Shown here piece after piece: positions 36,877-46,960 of a stretch of DNA of 64,000 nt. A program made the position numbers and the translations under genes. Positions within the stretch are counted from its first letter, which is position 1. The number at the start of each line of letters is the position of its first letter. The stretch is from Roseovarius sp. EL26 (GTDB lineage: Bacteria > Pseudomonadota > Alphaproteobacteria > Rhodobacterales > Rhodobacteraceae), in contig NZ_OUMZ01000007.1 of assembly GCF_900327775.1 (NCBI RefSeq), positions 1,537,606-1,601,605 of the forward strand, in the 5' to 3' direction. The notes beneath the pieces were generated by a model. The model did not search any database and was not told the DNA's origin. It saw only the letters and a list, made by a program, of their open reading frames with translations.

Positions 36877-38193
36877 ATGGACCTGAGTGAATATCATACC
36901 TTCCGCGTTGCAGGTTGTGACTTGAATGGACAGATGCGGGGTAAACGTGTGCCCGGCAGCTATGCATCGAAACTGGATAAGGGCGCCGTGCGGATGCCGC
37001 TGTCGGCGCTGAATGTTGATATTGCTGGAGCGGATATTGAAAACTCTCCACTGGTGTTTAAAACCGGCGATGCCGACGGTATTTTAAAACCCACCGACCG
37101 CGGGCCTGTGCCATTGCCATGGCTAAACAGCGAACAAGCATTGGTGCCTATGGGGATGTATTGGGAAGATGGCCGCCGATTCGAAGGCGATCCGCGCCAC
37201 GTGCTGGTAGATGTGCTTAACCGCTACAAAGCCAAAGGCTGGAGCGTTGTAGCCGCAACAGAGTTGGAATTTACACTGGTGGATGATCGCGGGGACACCT
37301 TAACACCTGCACGTAACCCCTACACCGACCGCATGCTGGAAACGCCCGAAGTTCTGTCATTGACCCAGATGGATTACTTCGATGACTTTCTTTCTGGCCT
37401 ATATGACAGTTGCAAGGCGATGGGCATCCCTGCCCAAACCACAACAAGCGAAGCAGGAATTGGTCAGTTCGAAGTAACGCTAAACCATCAAGACGCCTTG
37501 CGCGCGGCTGATGATACATGGTTATTCAAAACGCTGATCAGGGGTCTTGCCCGCAAGCATGGGTTTGCAGCCACCTTTATGGCGAAACCTTTTGCCGACG
37601 ATTCTGGAAACGGCATGCATATGCACTTCTCGGTGCTAGATGAAAATGGCACGAACATCTTTGACAATGGTGGTGAGGACGGCAGTGAAACGCTTCATCA
37701 GGCCATCGCAGGCTGCATTAAAGCGATGCAGGCCAGCACACTAATATTTGCCCCACACGCCAACAGCTATGAACGGCTTGTACCCGGCGCACATGCGCCC
37801 ACAAGTATTTGTTGGGGTTATGAAAATCGGACTGTCGCCGTTCGTGTTCCGGGCGGCCCTTCTATTGCACGCCGGATAGAGCACCGGGTCGCTGGAGGAG
37901 ACATTAACCCCTACCTGAACTTCGCCGTTGTCCTTGGCGCCGCAATTCACGGGGTTGAACACAAGTTGCACCCCCCATCGCCAGTAAGCGGAAATGCCTA
38001 TGAACAAGAGCTTCCGCAGCTTGCCACTGATTGGACTAGCGCTATCGACCTGTTCGAAATCGATCCGGTAATCGCCGACATTTTCCCAGCAGATCTGATA
38101 CGCAATCTCGTCATATCAAAACGTCAGGACCAGCGTTTAATGGCTGAAACCTCTCCCAAAGATCACTGGAGAACATATCTGGACGTTGTATGA
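36877..38193 (+). CDS. glutamine synthetase-like gamma-glutamyl ligase (PuuA-type), first copy
   Basis: 438 residues. The catalytic core motifs of glutamine synthetase are kept: the metal and ATP ligand ATELEFTLVD, EAGIGQFEVTLNH, HMHFSVLDENG, and RVPGGPS in place of the usual NRSA-type loop. It lacks the tyrosine adenylylation site seen in housekeeping GlnA. Known relatives ligate glutamate to amines such as putrescine. Substrate here is unknown. Context (amidotransferase, second copy, FAD oxidase) makes amine catabolism the best guess. Regulated by the palindromes just upstream. Confidence 0.85.
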   Translation: MDLSEYHTFRVAGCDLNGQMRGKRVPGSYASKLDKGAVRMPLSALNVDIAGADIENSPLVFKTGDADGILKPTDRGPVPLPWLNSEQALVPMGMYWEDGRRFEGDPRHVLVDVLNRYKAKGWSVVAATELEFTLVDDRGDTLTPARNPYTDRMLETPEVLSLTQMDYFDDFLSGLYDSCKAMGIPAQTTTSEAGIGQFEVTLNHQDALRAADDTWLFKTLIRGLARKHGFAATFMAKPFADDSGNGMHMHFSVLDENGTNIFDNGGEDGSETLHQAIAGCIKAMQASTLIFAPHANSYERLVPGAHAPTSICWGYENRTVAVRVPGGPSIARRIEHRVAGGDINPYLNFAVVLGAAIHGVEHKLHPPSPVSGNAYEQELPQLATDWTSAIDLFEIDPVIADIFPADLIRNLVISKRQDQRLMAETSPKDHWRTYLDVV

Positions 38194-38249
38194 TCTTTAC
38201 AGCTCTCGAAAATTGGGCTTGCCTTCTGGTCGCAAAGCCGCCACTTTAA

Positions 38250-38263
38250 AATTTGATCAAATT
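38250..38263. promoter_or_regulatory. AATTTGATCAAATT palindrome ahead of the amidotransferase gene
   Basis: A perfect 14-bp palindrome, identical to the one at 36818-36831, located 12 bp before the ATG at 38275 and next to the ribosome-binding site GGAG. It suggests a separate controlled promoter for the downstream operon. Confidence 0.65.
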
Positions 38264-38274
38264 ATGGAGTTCCC

Positions 38275-38952
38275 ATGAAAATCGGCATCCTGATGACAGG
38301 ACACGCCCTCCCCGAAGTCCAAGAAGATCGCGGGGATTATGATTCAATGTTCGCCAAGCTGTTGGACGGATACGGCTTCGACTTTGAAACTTACGACGTT
38401 GTAAACGAGTCCTACCCCAGCAGTCCCCAAGAGATGGATGGTTGGATCATCACCGGCTCTAAACACGGTGCATATGAAGACCACCCTTGGATCCCCCCGT
38501 TGGAGGAGTTCATCCGTGCGACCCATACCGCTGGTGTTCCGATGGTTGGCATCTGCTTTGGCCACCAGATCATCGCGCAGGCCCTTGGCGGTAAGGTGGT
38601 GAAATTCGAAGGCGGTTGGGCCGTTGGCGGCACTGATTACGATATCGAAGGGCAAGGCATGAACCTGAATGCTTGGCATCAGGATCAGGTTGTTGAGTTA
38701 CCCAAAGATGCCAAGGTCATCGGTTCAAATGACTTTTGCGCCAATGCGGCGCTGATGTATGGAAATACGATTTATACCATTCAACCCCACCCTGAGTTCG
38801 ACGCGAAGATCATGGAACATCTGATCAATCTGCGTGGGAAGGGGCTTTTGCCCGAGGACCAACTTGAGTCCGCGACGCAGAAACTCTCAGAGGTGACAAA
38901 TAGCAATGTGATTGCCGACCGCATCGCGCGGGTTTTCCGGCAGGAGGCTTAA
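38275..38952 (+). CDS. class I glutamine amidotransferase-like hydrolase
   Basis: 225 residues. The catalytic triad is visible: Cys94 in GICFGHQ, His172 and Glu174 in QPHPEF. Relatives next to PuuA-like ligases hydrolyse gamma-glutamyl conjugates, as PuuD does, although this protein looks GuaA-like in its length. A role in releasing glutamate from a glutamylated amine or acid product is inferred. It ends 1 bp before the second ligase gene, so the two are co-translated. Confidence 0.85.
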   Translation: MKIGILMTGHALPEVQEDRGDYDSMFAKLLDGYGFDFETYDVVNESYPSSPQEMDGWIITGSKHGAYEDHPWIPPLEEFIRATHTAGVPMVGICFGHQIIAQALGGKVVKFEGGWAVGGTDYDIEGQGMNLNAWHQDQVVELPKDAKVIGSNDFCANAALMYGNTIYTIQPHPEFDAKIMEHLINLRGKGLLPEDQLESATQKLSEVTNSNVIADRIARVFRQEA

Positions 38953-38953
38953 G

Positions 38954-40312
38954 ATGAAAAACTGGAACCAAAACCTGCCACAGGCAGCGCAAGATTATCT
39001 GGACGGCAAACGTCTGGACGAGGTGGAATGCATCATTTCTGACCTGCCCGGCATTGCCCGCGGCAAGGCTGTTCCTGCCACAAAATTTATCAAGCAAGAC
39101 TATTTCCACCTTCCCGATTCGATCTTTTACCAGACCATCACCGGCGACTGGGGTGAAGCGGCGGATGATGATGGTTTCATCGAAAAAGATATGATCCTGA
39201 AACCTGATTTTGAGACGGCAACTGCCGCCCCTTGGACCGGTGACTGGACACTGCAGGTGATACATGACGCCTATGACCGTGATGACAATCCGATCCCGTT
39301 TTCACCACGTAATGTGCTAAAACGTGTGGTTCAGCTTTATCATGATAAGGGATGGACACCAGTTGTGGCCCCGGAAATGGAGTTCTTCCTTGTTGCGCGC
39401 AACATTGATCCGGCGCAAGAAATCAAACCTATGATGGGCCGCTCTGGTCGTCCGGCTGCTGCACGCCAAGCCTATTCGATGACCGCCGTTGATGAATTCG
39501 GCCCGGTGATTGATGACATCTACGACTTTGCCGAGGCACAGGGTTTCGAAATTGACGGCATCACCCAAGAGGGTGGCGCAGGTCAGTTGGAAATTAATCT
39601 GCTGCACGGTGACCCGGTGAAATTGGCGGATGAAGTGTTTTATTTCAAACGCTTAATCCGTGAGGCCGCGTTGCGTCACGACTGCTTTGCCACCTTCATG
39701 GCCAAACCGATCGAAGACGAGCCCGGCAGTGCGATGCATATCCATCATTCTATTCTAGATATCGAAACCGGCGAAAACATCTTCTCGAATGCGGATGGCA
39801 CAGCAACTGATGCGTTCTATCACTTCATTGCGGGTATCCAGAACCATATGCCGGCTGGTCTTGCGGTAATGGCGCCTTATGTGAACTCTTATCGTCGTTA
39901 CGTGAAAGATCATGCTGCCCCAATCAATCTGGAATGGGCTGGTGACAACCGGACAACAGGTATTCGCGTGCCTCTGTCCGGCCCCAAGGCACGGCGCGTT
40001 GAAAACCGTATCGCCGGGATGGATTGCAATCCCTATCTGGGCATCGCAGTTTCATTGGCCACTGGTTATCTTGGACTGATCGAGCAAACAAAACCACGCG
40101 ACGAGTTCAAAGGTGACGCATACGAGGGTGACGGTGATATCCCTCAAGTCATGGGCGATGCACTGGATATGTTTGAAGGCGCCAAGGCTCTGCATGAGGT
40201 CTTAGGTCCTGAATTTGCACGGGTTTATTCCATCGTGAAACGCGCGGAATATGAAGAGTTCCTGCAGGTCATCTCGCCGTGGGAACGTGAACACCTGTTG
40301 ATGAACGTCTGA
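38954..40312 (+). CDS. glutamine synthetase-like gamma-glutamyl ligase, second copy
   Basis: 452 residues from the ATG at 38954, with AGGAGG upstream. Motifs: APEMEFFLVARN, EGGAGQLEINLLHGDP, MHIHHSILD and RTTGIRVPLSGPKARRVENR. It is only partly similar to the first copy, so both are likely specialised for different amines or steps. The start MKNWNQNLPQAAQDYLDG is conserved in this group. It is followed 4 bp later by the FAD oxidase. Confidence 0.87.
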   Translation: MKNWNQNLPQAAQDYLDGKRLDEVECIISDLPGIARGKAVPATKFIKQDYFHLPDSIFYQTITGDWGEAADDDGFIEKDMILKPDFETATAAPWTGDWTLQVIHDAYDRDDNPIPFSPRNVLKRVVQLYHDKGWTPVVAPEMEFFLVARNIDPAQEIKPMMGRSGRPAAARQAYSMTAVDEFGPVIDDIYDFAEAQGFEIDGITQEGGAGQLEINLLHGDPVKLADEVFYFKRLIREAALRHDCFATFMAKPIEDEPGSAMHIHHSILDIETGENIFSNADGTATDAFYHFIAGIQNHMPAGLAVMAPYVNSYRRYVKDHAAPINLEWAGDNRTTGIRVPLSGPKARRVENRIAGMDCNPYLGIAVSLATGYLGLIEQTKPRDEFKGDAYEGDGDIPQVMGDALDMFEGAKALHEVLGPEFARVYSIVKRAEYEEFLQVISPWEREHLLMNV

Positions 40313-40316
40313 TCAC

Positions 40317-41627
40317 ATGGCCCTGAACTTGCTTTTTACTAATGACCGCAAAGGTCATTACCCTGAGAGTTGGTATGCCAACAGCACCGCCCTGCCCGAG
40401 GATCGGGCGGCGCTAGCTGGCGATACCCGCGCGGATGTTTGTATTGTGGGCGGCGGATATACTGGCTTGTCTGCGGCGTTACATCTGGCCGAGAAAGGCT
40501 TGGATGTTGTTCTGCTGGAAGCGCACCGCGTGGGCTTTGGGGCCTCGGGCCGAAATGGCGGGCAGCTTGGTAGTGGGCAACGGGCCGATCAGGAAAGCAT
40601 TGAAAAGTGGGTTGGCCAGGACGATGCGCTGAAGTTTTGGGATTTGGCAGAGGATTCCAAAAATCTTGTCAAGTCTCTGGTTTCTAAACATAATATCGAA
40701 TGCCACCTAAGACCCGGCATCGCGCATATGTGTTTTTCGCAAAAAGAAGTCCGCGAAGAACACGATTATGCGGATCATCTGAAAGACCGTTACGGCTGCA
40801 CTGATCTGGAAAAACTGGATCAATCTGCGGCGCAAGATCTGTGCCCGTCACCGGCTTATGTCGGCGGGAGCTTGGACATGAGTGCGGGGCATCTACATCC
40901 ACTGGCCTATGCCATCGGACTGGCCCGCGCGGCCGAGACCGCCGGTGTTCGAATTCACGAAAAAACACTTGTTTCCAATATCATACCCGGGGTTCCGGCA
41001 AAGGTTGAAACGGAGAACGGGACGATCACAGCTGATCATATTGTTCTGGCGTGCAACGGATATCTGGGTGGGCTGGAGAAGAAAGTCGCGTCACGGGTGA
41101 TGCCGATTAACAACTTTATCGCGGCGACCGAACCATTGGGTGATGACGCTACAAAAGTGCTGACACAAGATGTGGCGGTGGCCGATAGCAAGTTCGTTGT
41201 GAACTACTTCCGCCTGAGCCATGACAAACGTCTGCTGTTTGGCGGTGGCGAAACTTACAGCTACCGGTTCCCCAAGGATATTGGCGCGCTTGTTCGCAGG
41301 CCAATGACGGAAATTTTCCCTCACCTTCAGGATGTTAAGATCGATTACGCTTGGGGTGGCACATTGGCCATCACGATGAAACGAATGCCCTATCTGGCAC
41401 GAATTCAGCCCAACATTCTAAGCGCCTCAGGCTATTCTGGGCATGGTGTCGGCACTGCGACCCATGCCGGGCAATTGATGGCAGAAGCGATTGCTGGCGA
41501 AGCCTCTGGCTTTGAGACGTTTTCACGTATACCAACTTCACCTTTCCCGGGTGGCTCAGCTCTGCGGCCGCCGTTGTTGGTTCTGGCGATGAGCTGGTAC
41601 GCCCTGCGGGATCGATTGGGGTTCTGA
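40317..41627 (+). CDS. FAD-dependent amine oxidase (PuuB/OrdL-like)
   Basis: 436 residues. N-terminal dinucleotide-binding motif VCIVGGGYTGLSAALHLAE with VVLLEAHRVGFGASGRNGGQ. PuuB-type enzymes oxidise a gamma-glutamylated amine to an aldehyde, ammonia and H2O2. Last gene of the operon with the ligases and amidohydrolase; no aldehyde dehydrogenase of PuuC type follows directly. Confidence 0.9.
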   Translation: MALNLLFTNDRKGHYPESWYANSTALPEDRAALAGDTRADVCIVGGGYTGLSAALHLAEKGLDVVLLEAHRVGFGASGRNGGQLGSGQRADQESIEKWVGQDDALKFWDLAEDSKNLVKSLVSKHNIECHLRPGIAHMCFSQKEVREEHDYADHLKDRYGCTDLEKLDQSAAQDLCPSPAYVGGSLDMSAGHLHPLAYAIGLARAAETAGVRIHEKTLVSNIIPGVPAKVETENGTITADHIVLACNGYLGGLEKKVASRVMPINNFIAATEPLGDDATKVLTQDVAVADSKFVVNYFRLSHDKRLLFGGGETYSYRFPKDIGALVRRPMTEIFPHLQDVKIDYAWGGTLAITMKRMPYLARIQPNILSASGYSGHGVGTATHAGQLMAEAIAGEASGFETFSRIPTSPFPGGSALRPPLLVLAMSWYALRDRLGF

Positions 41628-41636
41628 GACAGAATT

Positions 41637-41679
41637 GCGTACAGGATGTACAGCCTGTACGCACAAAACGTACACAAAC
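41637..41679. promoter_or_regulatory. phased GTAC element (copy 2) ahead of the riboswitch
   Basis: GTAC cores at 41639, 41648, 41657 and 41670 (steps 9, 9, 13 bp). The central TGTACAGCCTGTACGC is identical to the minus strand of the element at 16876-16920, as is the last core, GTACACAAA. It lies about 80 bp upstream of the riboswitch and so is in the promoter region of gbcAB. It also sits just after the amine oxidase stop. Confidence 0.6.
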
Positions 41680-41752
41680 TTTGCCTGCGTCCAATTTGAT
41701 CCCTGCGTGGTCGCAATTCAGATATTGCCGACTTGCAACCGTGGTACTTTGA

Positions 41753-43285
<1,533 letters not shown>

Positions 43286-43288
43286 GTC

Positions 43289-44374
43289 ATGAATGATCTG
43301 AGCCCTTCTATCGCGCCTGCGATCTGGCAAGATTCCGAGATGCTGGAATGCGTCTCGGTCGTGCCGGAAATGCCCAATACGGCCAGCTTTTCATTCCGCG
43401 TCCCGTCTGGGGCGCTGTTCGCCTATCAGCCGGGGCAGTTTCTGACGCTGGAAATCCCAGCGCCAAGTCAGCCGGGCGGTGTGGTGCATCGCACCTATAC
43501 GATCTCTTCGTCGCCATCTCGGCCCCGGTCGATCACTATCACTGCCAAAGCACAGCTCGATAGCATCGGGACGCGCTGGATGTTGGACAATCTGAAGCCG
43601 GGCATGCGAATCAAGGCGCTTGGGCCCGCCGGTCTGTTTACCAATGACGGCAGTGCCGCGCGCAAGTTCCTGTTTATTTCGGCCGGGTCGGGCATCACGC
43701 CAATGATGTCGATGACCACCTGCATGTGGGATGAAGGGCAGGATCTGGATGTGGTGTTCATCAACTGTGCGCGCCGTCCGTCCGAGATTATTTTTCGCCA
43801 ACGGTTGGAGCAGATGGCGAGCCGGACCTCGGGTCTGGATCTGAAGTTCGTGGTCGAAGAGCCCGATCCCTATCGGCCGTGGAGTGGGTATCAGGGCCAG
43901 TTCAATCAGCTGATGCTGGGCCTGATGGCCCCGGATTATCTGGAGCGTGAGGTCTATTGCTGTGGACCTGAGCCGTTCATGCAGGCGGTGCGCGATGCGT
44001 TGGCCGGACTTGGCTTTGACATGGAGCGTTACAATCAGGAGAGCTTTGGCGCGCCGATTGAGACCGAGGCAGATCAACCGGAACTGGATGATGTGATCCC
44101 GGATGATGATAGCAAGGCCGAGATTGTGTTCTCAACCTCAGGTGTGACGGCGAAAGTGGCGGAAACCGATACAATTCTGGGGGCAGCGCGGGCTTCGGGA
44201 TTGAACATTCCGTCAGGCTGTACCTTTGGCGTTTGCGGCACCTGCAAGGTCAAGAAAACCGCGGGCGAGGTGCATATGGTGCACAACGGCGGAATTTCCG
44301 AGGATGATATCGAGGCAGGCTATATTCTGGCCTGCTGCTCAAACCCGATTGGCCGGGTCGAAGTCGATATCTAA
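43289..44374 (+). CDS. gbcB: oxygenase reductase component (GbcB-like)
   Basis: 361 residues: an FNR-type flavin domain (RTYTISS at 68-74), an NAD domain (FISAGSGITPMMSM and YCCGPEPFM), then a C-terminal plant-type [2Fe-2S] ferredoxin with Cys at about 311, 316, 319 and 349 (GCTFGVCGTCKV, ILACCSNP). It passes electrons from NAD(P)H to the Rieske oxygenase. It begins 3 bp after the oxygenase gene and ends with a hairpin terminator. Confidence 0.9.
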   Translation: MNDLSPSIAPAIWQDSEMLECVSVVPEMPNTASFSFRVPSGALFAYQPGQFLTLEIPAPSQPGGVVHRTYTISSSPSRPRSITITAKAQLDSIGTRWMLDNLKPGMRIKALGPAGLFTNDGSAARKFLFISAGSGITPMMSMTTCMWDEGQDLDVVFINCARRPSEIIFRQRLEQMASRTSGLDLKFVVEEPDPYRPWSGYQGQFNQLMLGLMAPDYLEREVYCCGPEPFMQAVRDALAGLGFDMERYNQESFGAPIETEADQPELDDVIPDDDSKAEIVFSTSGVTAKVAETDTILGAARASGLNIPSGCTFGVCGTCKVKKTAGEVHMVHNGGISEDDIEAGYILACCSNPIGRVEVDI

Positions 44375-44380
44375 GACAAA

Positions 44381-44408
44381 GATGGGGCATCTTGTTTGAT
44401 GCCCCATC
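44381..44408. terminator. bidirectional hairpin between gbcB and the LysE gene
   Basis: An 11-bp perfect stem GATGGGGCATC ... GATGCCCCATC with loop TTGTTT. No T run follows on the plus strand, so it may depend on the stem alone. It separates two convergent genes. Confidence 0.65.
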
Positions 44409-44428
44409 TGCACGTTGTTGAGTGTTGC

Positions 44429-45046
44429 TTACAAAGCGTCAGCCGCGATCCAGAGGCCCCAAATCACCAGAATGAGGCCAGACACCAAGTCGAACCAATT
44501 TGTGACGCGTGGGGTGATCTTGGATTTGGCAGCCAGTGCCAAATGCACCAAAAAAAACCACCACAGGGCCGAGCCCAAGAAGACCCCCACCACCAGCCAG
44601 TAAGGCGCAAGCGGATCGCTGGCCGCAGAGGCCCCTAGGCCGACCACCAAACCGACAAAGGCCAATATGGTCATCGGGTTGGACAGGGTCAGTACAAAGG
44701 TTGTGGTATAGGCGGGCAGCAAAGCACCGTGGATGTTGTACTTGGGTGCGCTGTCTGTTGCCGGACCGCTGAAAAAGCTACGAATCGACATAATGCCCAG
44801 AAGCGCGATCAACAGCCCACCGCCAATTTCCAAGGGGGTCGCAAAACGCAACAGCATCCCTGTGGCGGCAAAACCTGCGGCCACCAGCAGCCCATAGAAC
44901 GCATCCGCCGTGGCAGCGCCCAAGCCCGATGCCAGCCCGGCGCCACGCCCCTCTGACAAAGTGCGGCGAATGCAGAGCAAGCCGATCGGCCCAACAGGAG
45001 CGGCCACGGCAAAGCCCACGCCAATGCCTTTGAGAAGGATTTCCAT
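44429..45046 (-). CDS. LysE/RhtB-family amino-acid exporter
   Basis: 205 residues with six membrane helices. The signature GFAVAAPVGPIGLLCIRRTL opens it and TFVLTLSNPMTILAFVGLVVGLG lies in the middle. Exports amino acids. Four bp behind the Lrp-type regulator gene, the classic pairing in which an Lrp/AsnC protein senses the exported amino acid. Confidence 0.88.
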   Translation of the reverse strand: MEILLKGIGVGFAVAAPVGPIGLLCIRRTLSEGRGAGLASGLGAATADAFYGLLVAAGFAATGMLLRFATPLEIGGGLLIALLGIMSIRSFFSGPATDSAPKYNIHGALLPAYTTTFVLTLSNPMTILAFVGLVVGLGASAASDPLAPYWLVVGVFLGSALWWFFLVHLALAAKSKITPRVTNWFDLVSGLILVIWGLWIAADAL

Positions 45047-45050
45047 TTAC

Positions 45051-45515
45051 TTATCTTTCGTCAGATTGAGGCGAGATCTTCACCGCTGTCGTTTCTTTCT
45101 GCGCCTCAAGAGACAGGATCGTTTCGGTCTTCAATACCGCTTTCAGGGGTTTCACACAGGTTTGCATGAACTGTTGCAGAGCGGTGGTGTTCTGCACCCG
45201 CACCTTCATCAGATAAGAGTGCGGCCCACTGATGTGGTGCAGTTCCAGCACCTCAGGGAACTGTATGAGTGCCGCACAGGCTTCGGCCTCGCCTTCATAG
45301 GACACATCAACAAAGACAAAGACACACAGCGCTGCCCCAACCTTGTCAGGATCAAGCACGCCGCGCCATTCTTTGACGATGCCTTGTGCCACCAATCGGC
45401 GCAGGCGTTCATTGGCGGTTGAGACCGACACACCAACCGCCTCGGCGATTTGTGCGCTGGAAATCCGACCATCGGATTGAATCAATCTGGATATTTTTTT
45501 ATCTACACCATCCAT
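45051..45515 (-). CDS. Lrp/AsnC-family regulator
   Basis: 154 residues from the ATG at 45515; the longer frame to 45626 lies in A/T-rich promoter DNA and has no start signal. The winged helix is ISSAQIAEAVGVSVSTANERLRRLVAQGIV (about 17-46) and the RAM ligand-binding domain follows (VLELHHISGPHSYLMKVRV). Presumably senses an amino acid and controls the LysE gene behind it. The aminotransferase gene on the other strand begins 190 bp away, so the shared region may be its operator. Confidence 0.87.
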   Translation of the reverse strand: MDGVDKKISRLIQSDGRISSAQIAEAVGVSVSTANERLRRLVAQGIVKEWRGVLDPDKVGAALCVFVFVDVSYEGEAEACAALIQFPEVLELHHISGPHSYLMKVRVQNTTALQQFMQTCVKPLKAVLKTETILSLEAQKETTAVKISPQSDER

Positions 45516-45668
45516 TCCGGATTTATTATTTAATATATACAATATGTCAATAATTTTTACGGAATATATATCAATACTTCGGTCAATGGGGGAATAGGAA
45601 AATCGCCGCCGATTTCCCAACGTCATCCGACAAAATGCTTTGCCAAAAAATTCAATTCATGTATTAGC

Positions 45669-45683
45669 TTCGGATAATCCGAA
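45669..45683. promoter_or_regulatory. 15-bp palindrome ahead of the DegT-type gene
   Basis: TTCGGAT-A-ATCCGAA is a perfect palindrome 21 bp before the start codon at 45705. It lies in the divergent promoter region next to the Lrp-type gene and is a candidate Lrp operator. The adjacent 45520-45580 region is very A/T-rich, as Lrp-bound DNA often is. Confidence 0.5.
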
Positions 45684-45704
45684 ACTGTTATTCAGGAAAC
45701 CGAA

Positions 45705-46913
45705 ATGAACAGTGCCCCAAACGTCTATGACGCAGAGCCCATCCCCGAATCCGTGCGGGTCGAAATCGACCAGATGCTTCAAAGTGGCGATCTGTTTCGC
45801 TATACCGCGCCGGAAAATGCGCCAGTTGCATTACTGGAACGTGAATTCGCTGAACATCTGGGCACGCGCTATGCGCTGGCGGTGAGCAGCTGCTCGGCGG
45901 CGCTGTTCCTGTCGCTCAAGGCGCTTGGACTGCCACGCGATGCAAAGGTGCTGATCCCGGCGTTTACTTTTGCCGCAGTGCCCTCATCGGTGGTGCATGC
46001 TGATTGTATTCCGGTGCTGTGTGAGGTTGGAGACAACTACCGCATAGACATGGCCGATTTTGAGGCCAAGCTGGATGATGTGCAGGCGGTGATCATCAGC
46101 CACATGCGGGGTCATACCTCGGATATGGATGCGATCATGGCGCTGTGTGAGGCTAAAGACATTCCTGTGGTTGAGGATGCGGCACATTCTTTGGGCACCG
46201 TTTGGGGTGGACGCAATGTTGGCACGATCGGGCGCGTGGGCTGTTTCAGTTTTCAATCCTACAAACTGGTCAACGCCGGTGAAGGTGGCATTCTAATCAC
46301 CGATGACGTCGATCTGATTGCCCGCACAGTGATTATGTCGGGCGCATACGAGCACAACTGGGCCAAACATTTCACCGACACAGATGATGAGTTGAAGGCG
46401 GCCTTTGCCAGATGGCAGAACCAATTGCCGCTTTATAACCTACGTCTGAACAACCTGTCAGCGGCGATCATTCGGTCGCAATTGCCCGAAGTAGCGCGCC
46501 GGGTGACCGATGGCCGGGCCAATCATGACTATGTGGCGGGTCGGTTGAACACCTCTGCCTGGATGCAGGTACCCGAGAAACTGGCCCCCGAAGAGCGCGC
46601 GCCGGATTCGATTCAGTTCAATTTGGTTGGGTTGTCCGAGGAAGAAACCCGTGCCTTTGCATCTGCAGCGGTAGAGCGTGGGATCAAGGTGCAGGTCTTT
46701 GGCTTGTCGACGGATAACGCGCGGGCCTTCTGGAACTGGAAGTTTCTGCCCGGCTGCACGCCAGAACTGCCAAAAACCCGCGCCATGCTGATGAAAGCCT
46801 GCGATGCTCGCCTACCTGCGCGGTTAAGCAAAGCAGATCTGGATGCCGTATCCGAGGCCCTGCTGCAAGCCGCCGAAGACGTGATGGGCCGCACGCAAGC
46901 CTACGGAACCTGA
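45705..46913 (+). CDS. DegT/DnrJ/EryC1-type PLP aminotransferase
   Basis: 402 residues. Schiff-base Lys187 in SFQSYKLVNAGEGG and Asp158 in VEDAAHSLG mark the DegT/DnrJ fold. The family transfers amino groups to sugars, cyclitols or related oxo compounds. No sugar-nucleotide genes are adjacent, and the next gene is another aminotransferase, so a non-sugar substrate is possible. The spacing of 47 bp to the next gene suggests an operon. Confidence 0.85.
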   Translation: MNSAPNVYDAEPIPESVRVEIDQMLQSGDLFRYTAPENAPVALLEREFAEHLGTRYALAVSSCSAALFLSLKALGLPRDAKVLIPAFTFAAVPSSVVHADCIPVLCEVGDNYRIDMADFEAKLDDVQAVIISHMRGHTSDMDAIMALCEAKDIPVVEDAAHSLGTVWGGRNVGTIGRVGCFSFQSYKLVNAGEGGILITDDVDLIARTVIMSGAYEHNWAKHFTDTDDELKAAFARWQNQLPLYNLRLNNLSAAIIRSQLPEVARRVTDGRANHDYVAGRLNTSAWMQVPEKLAPEERAPDSIQFNLVGLSEEETRAFASAAVERGIKVQVFGLSTDNARAFWNWKFLPGCTPELPKTRAMLMKACDARLPARLSKADLDAVSEALLQAAEDVMGRTQAYGT

Positions 46914-46960
46914 GATTTTTCCGCTTGACGCTATGAAGCGGCCGTTGCTCAACTGCATAG

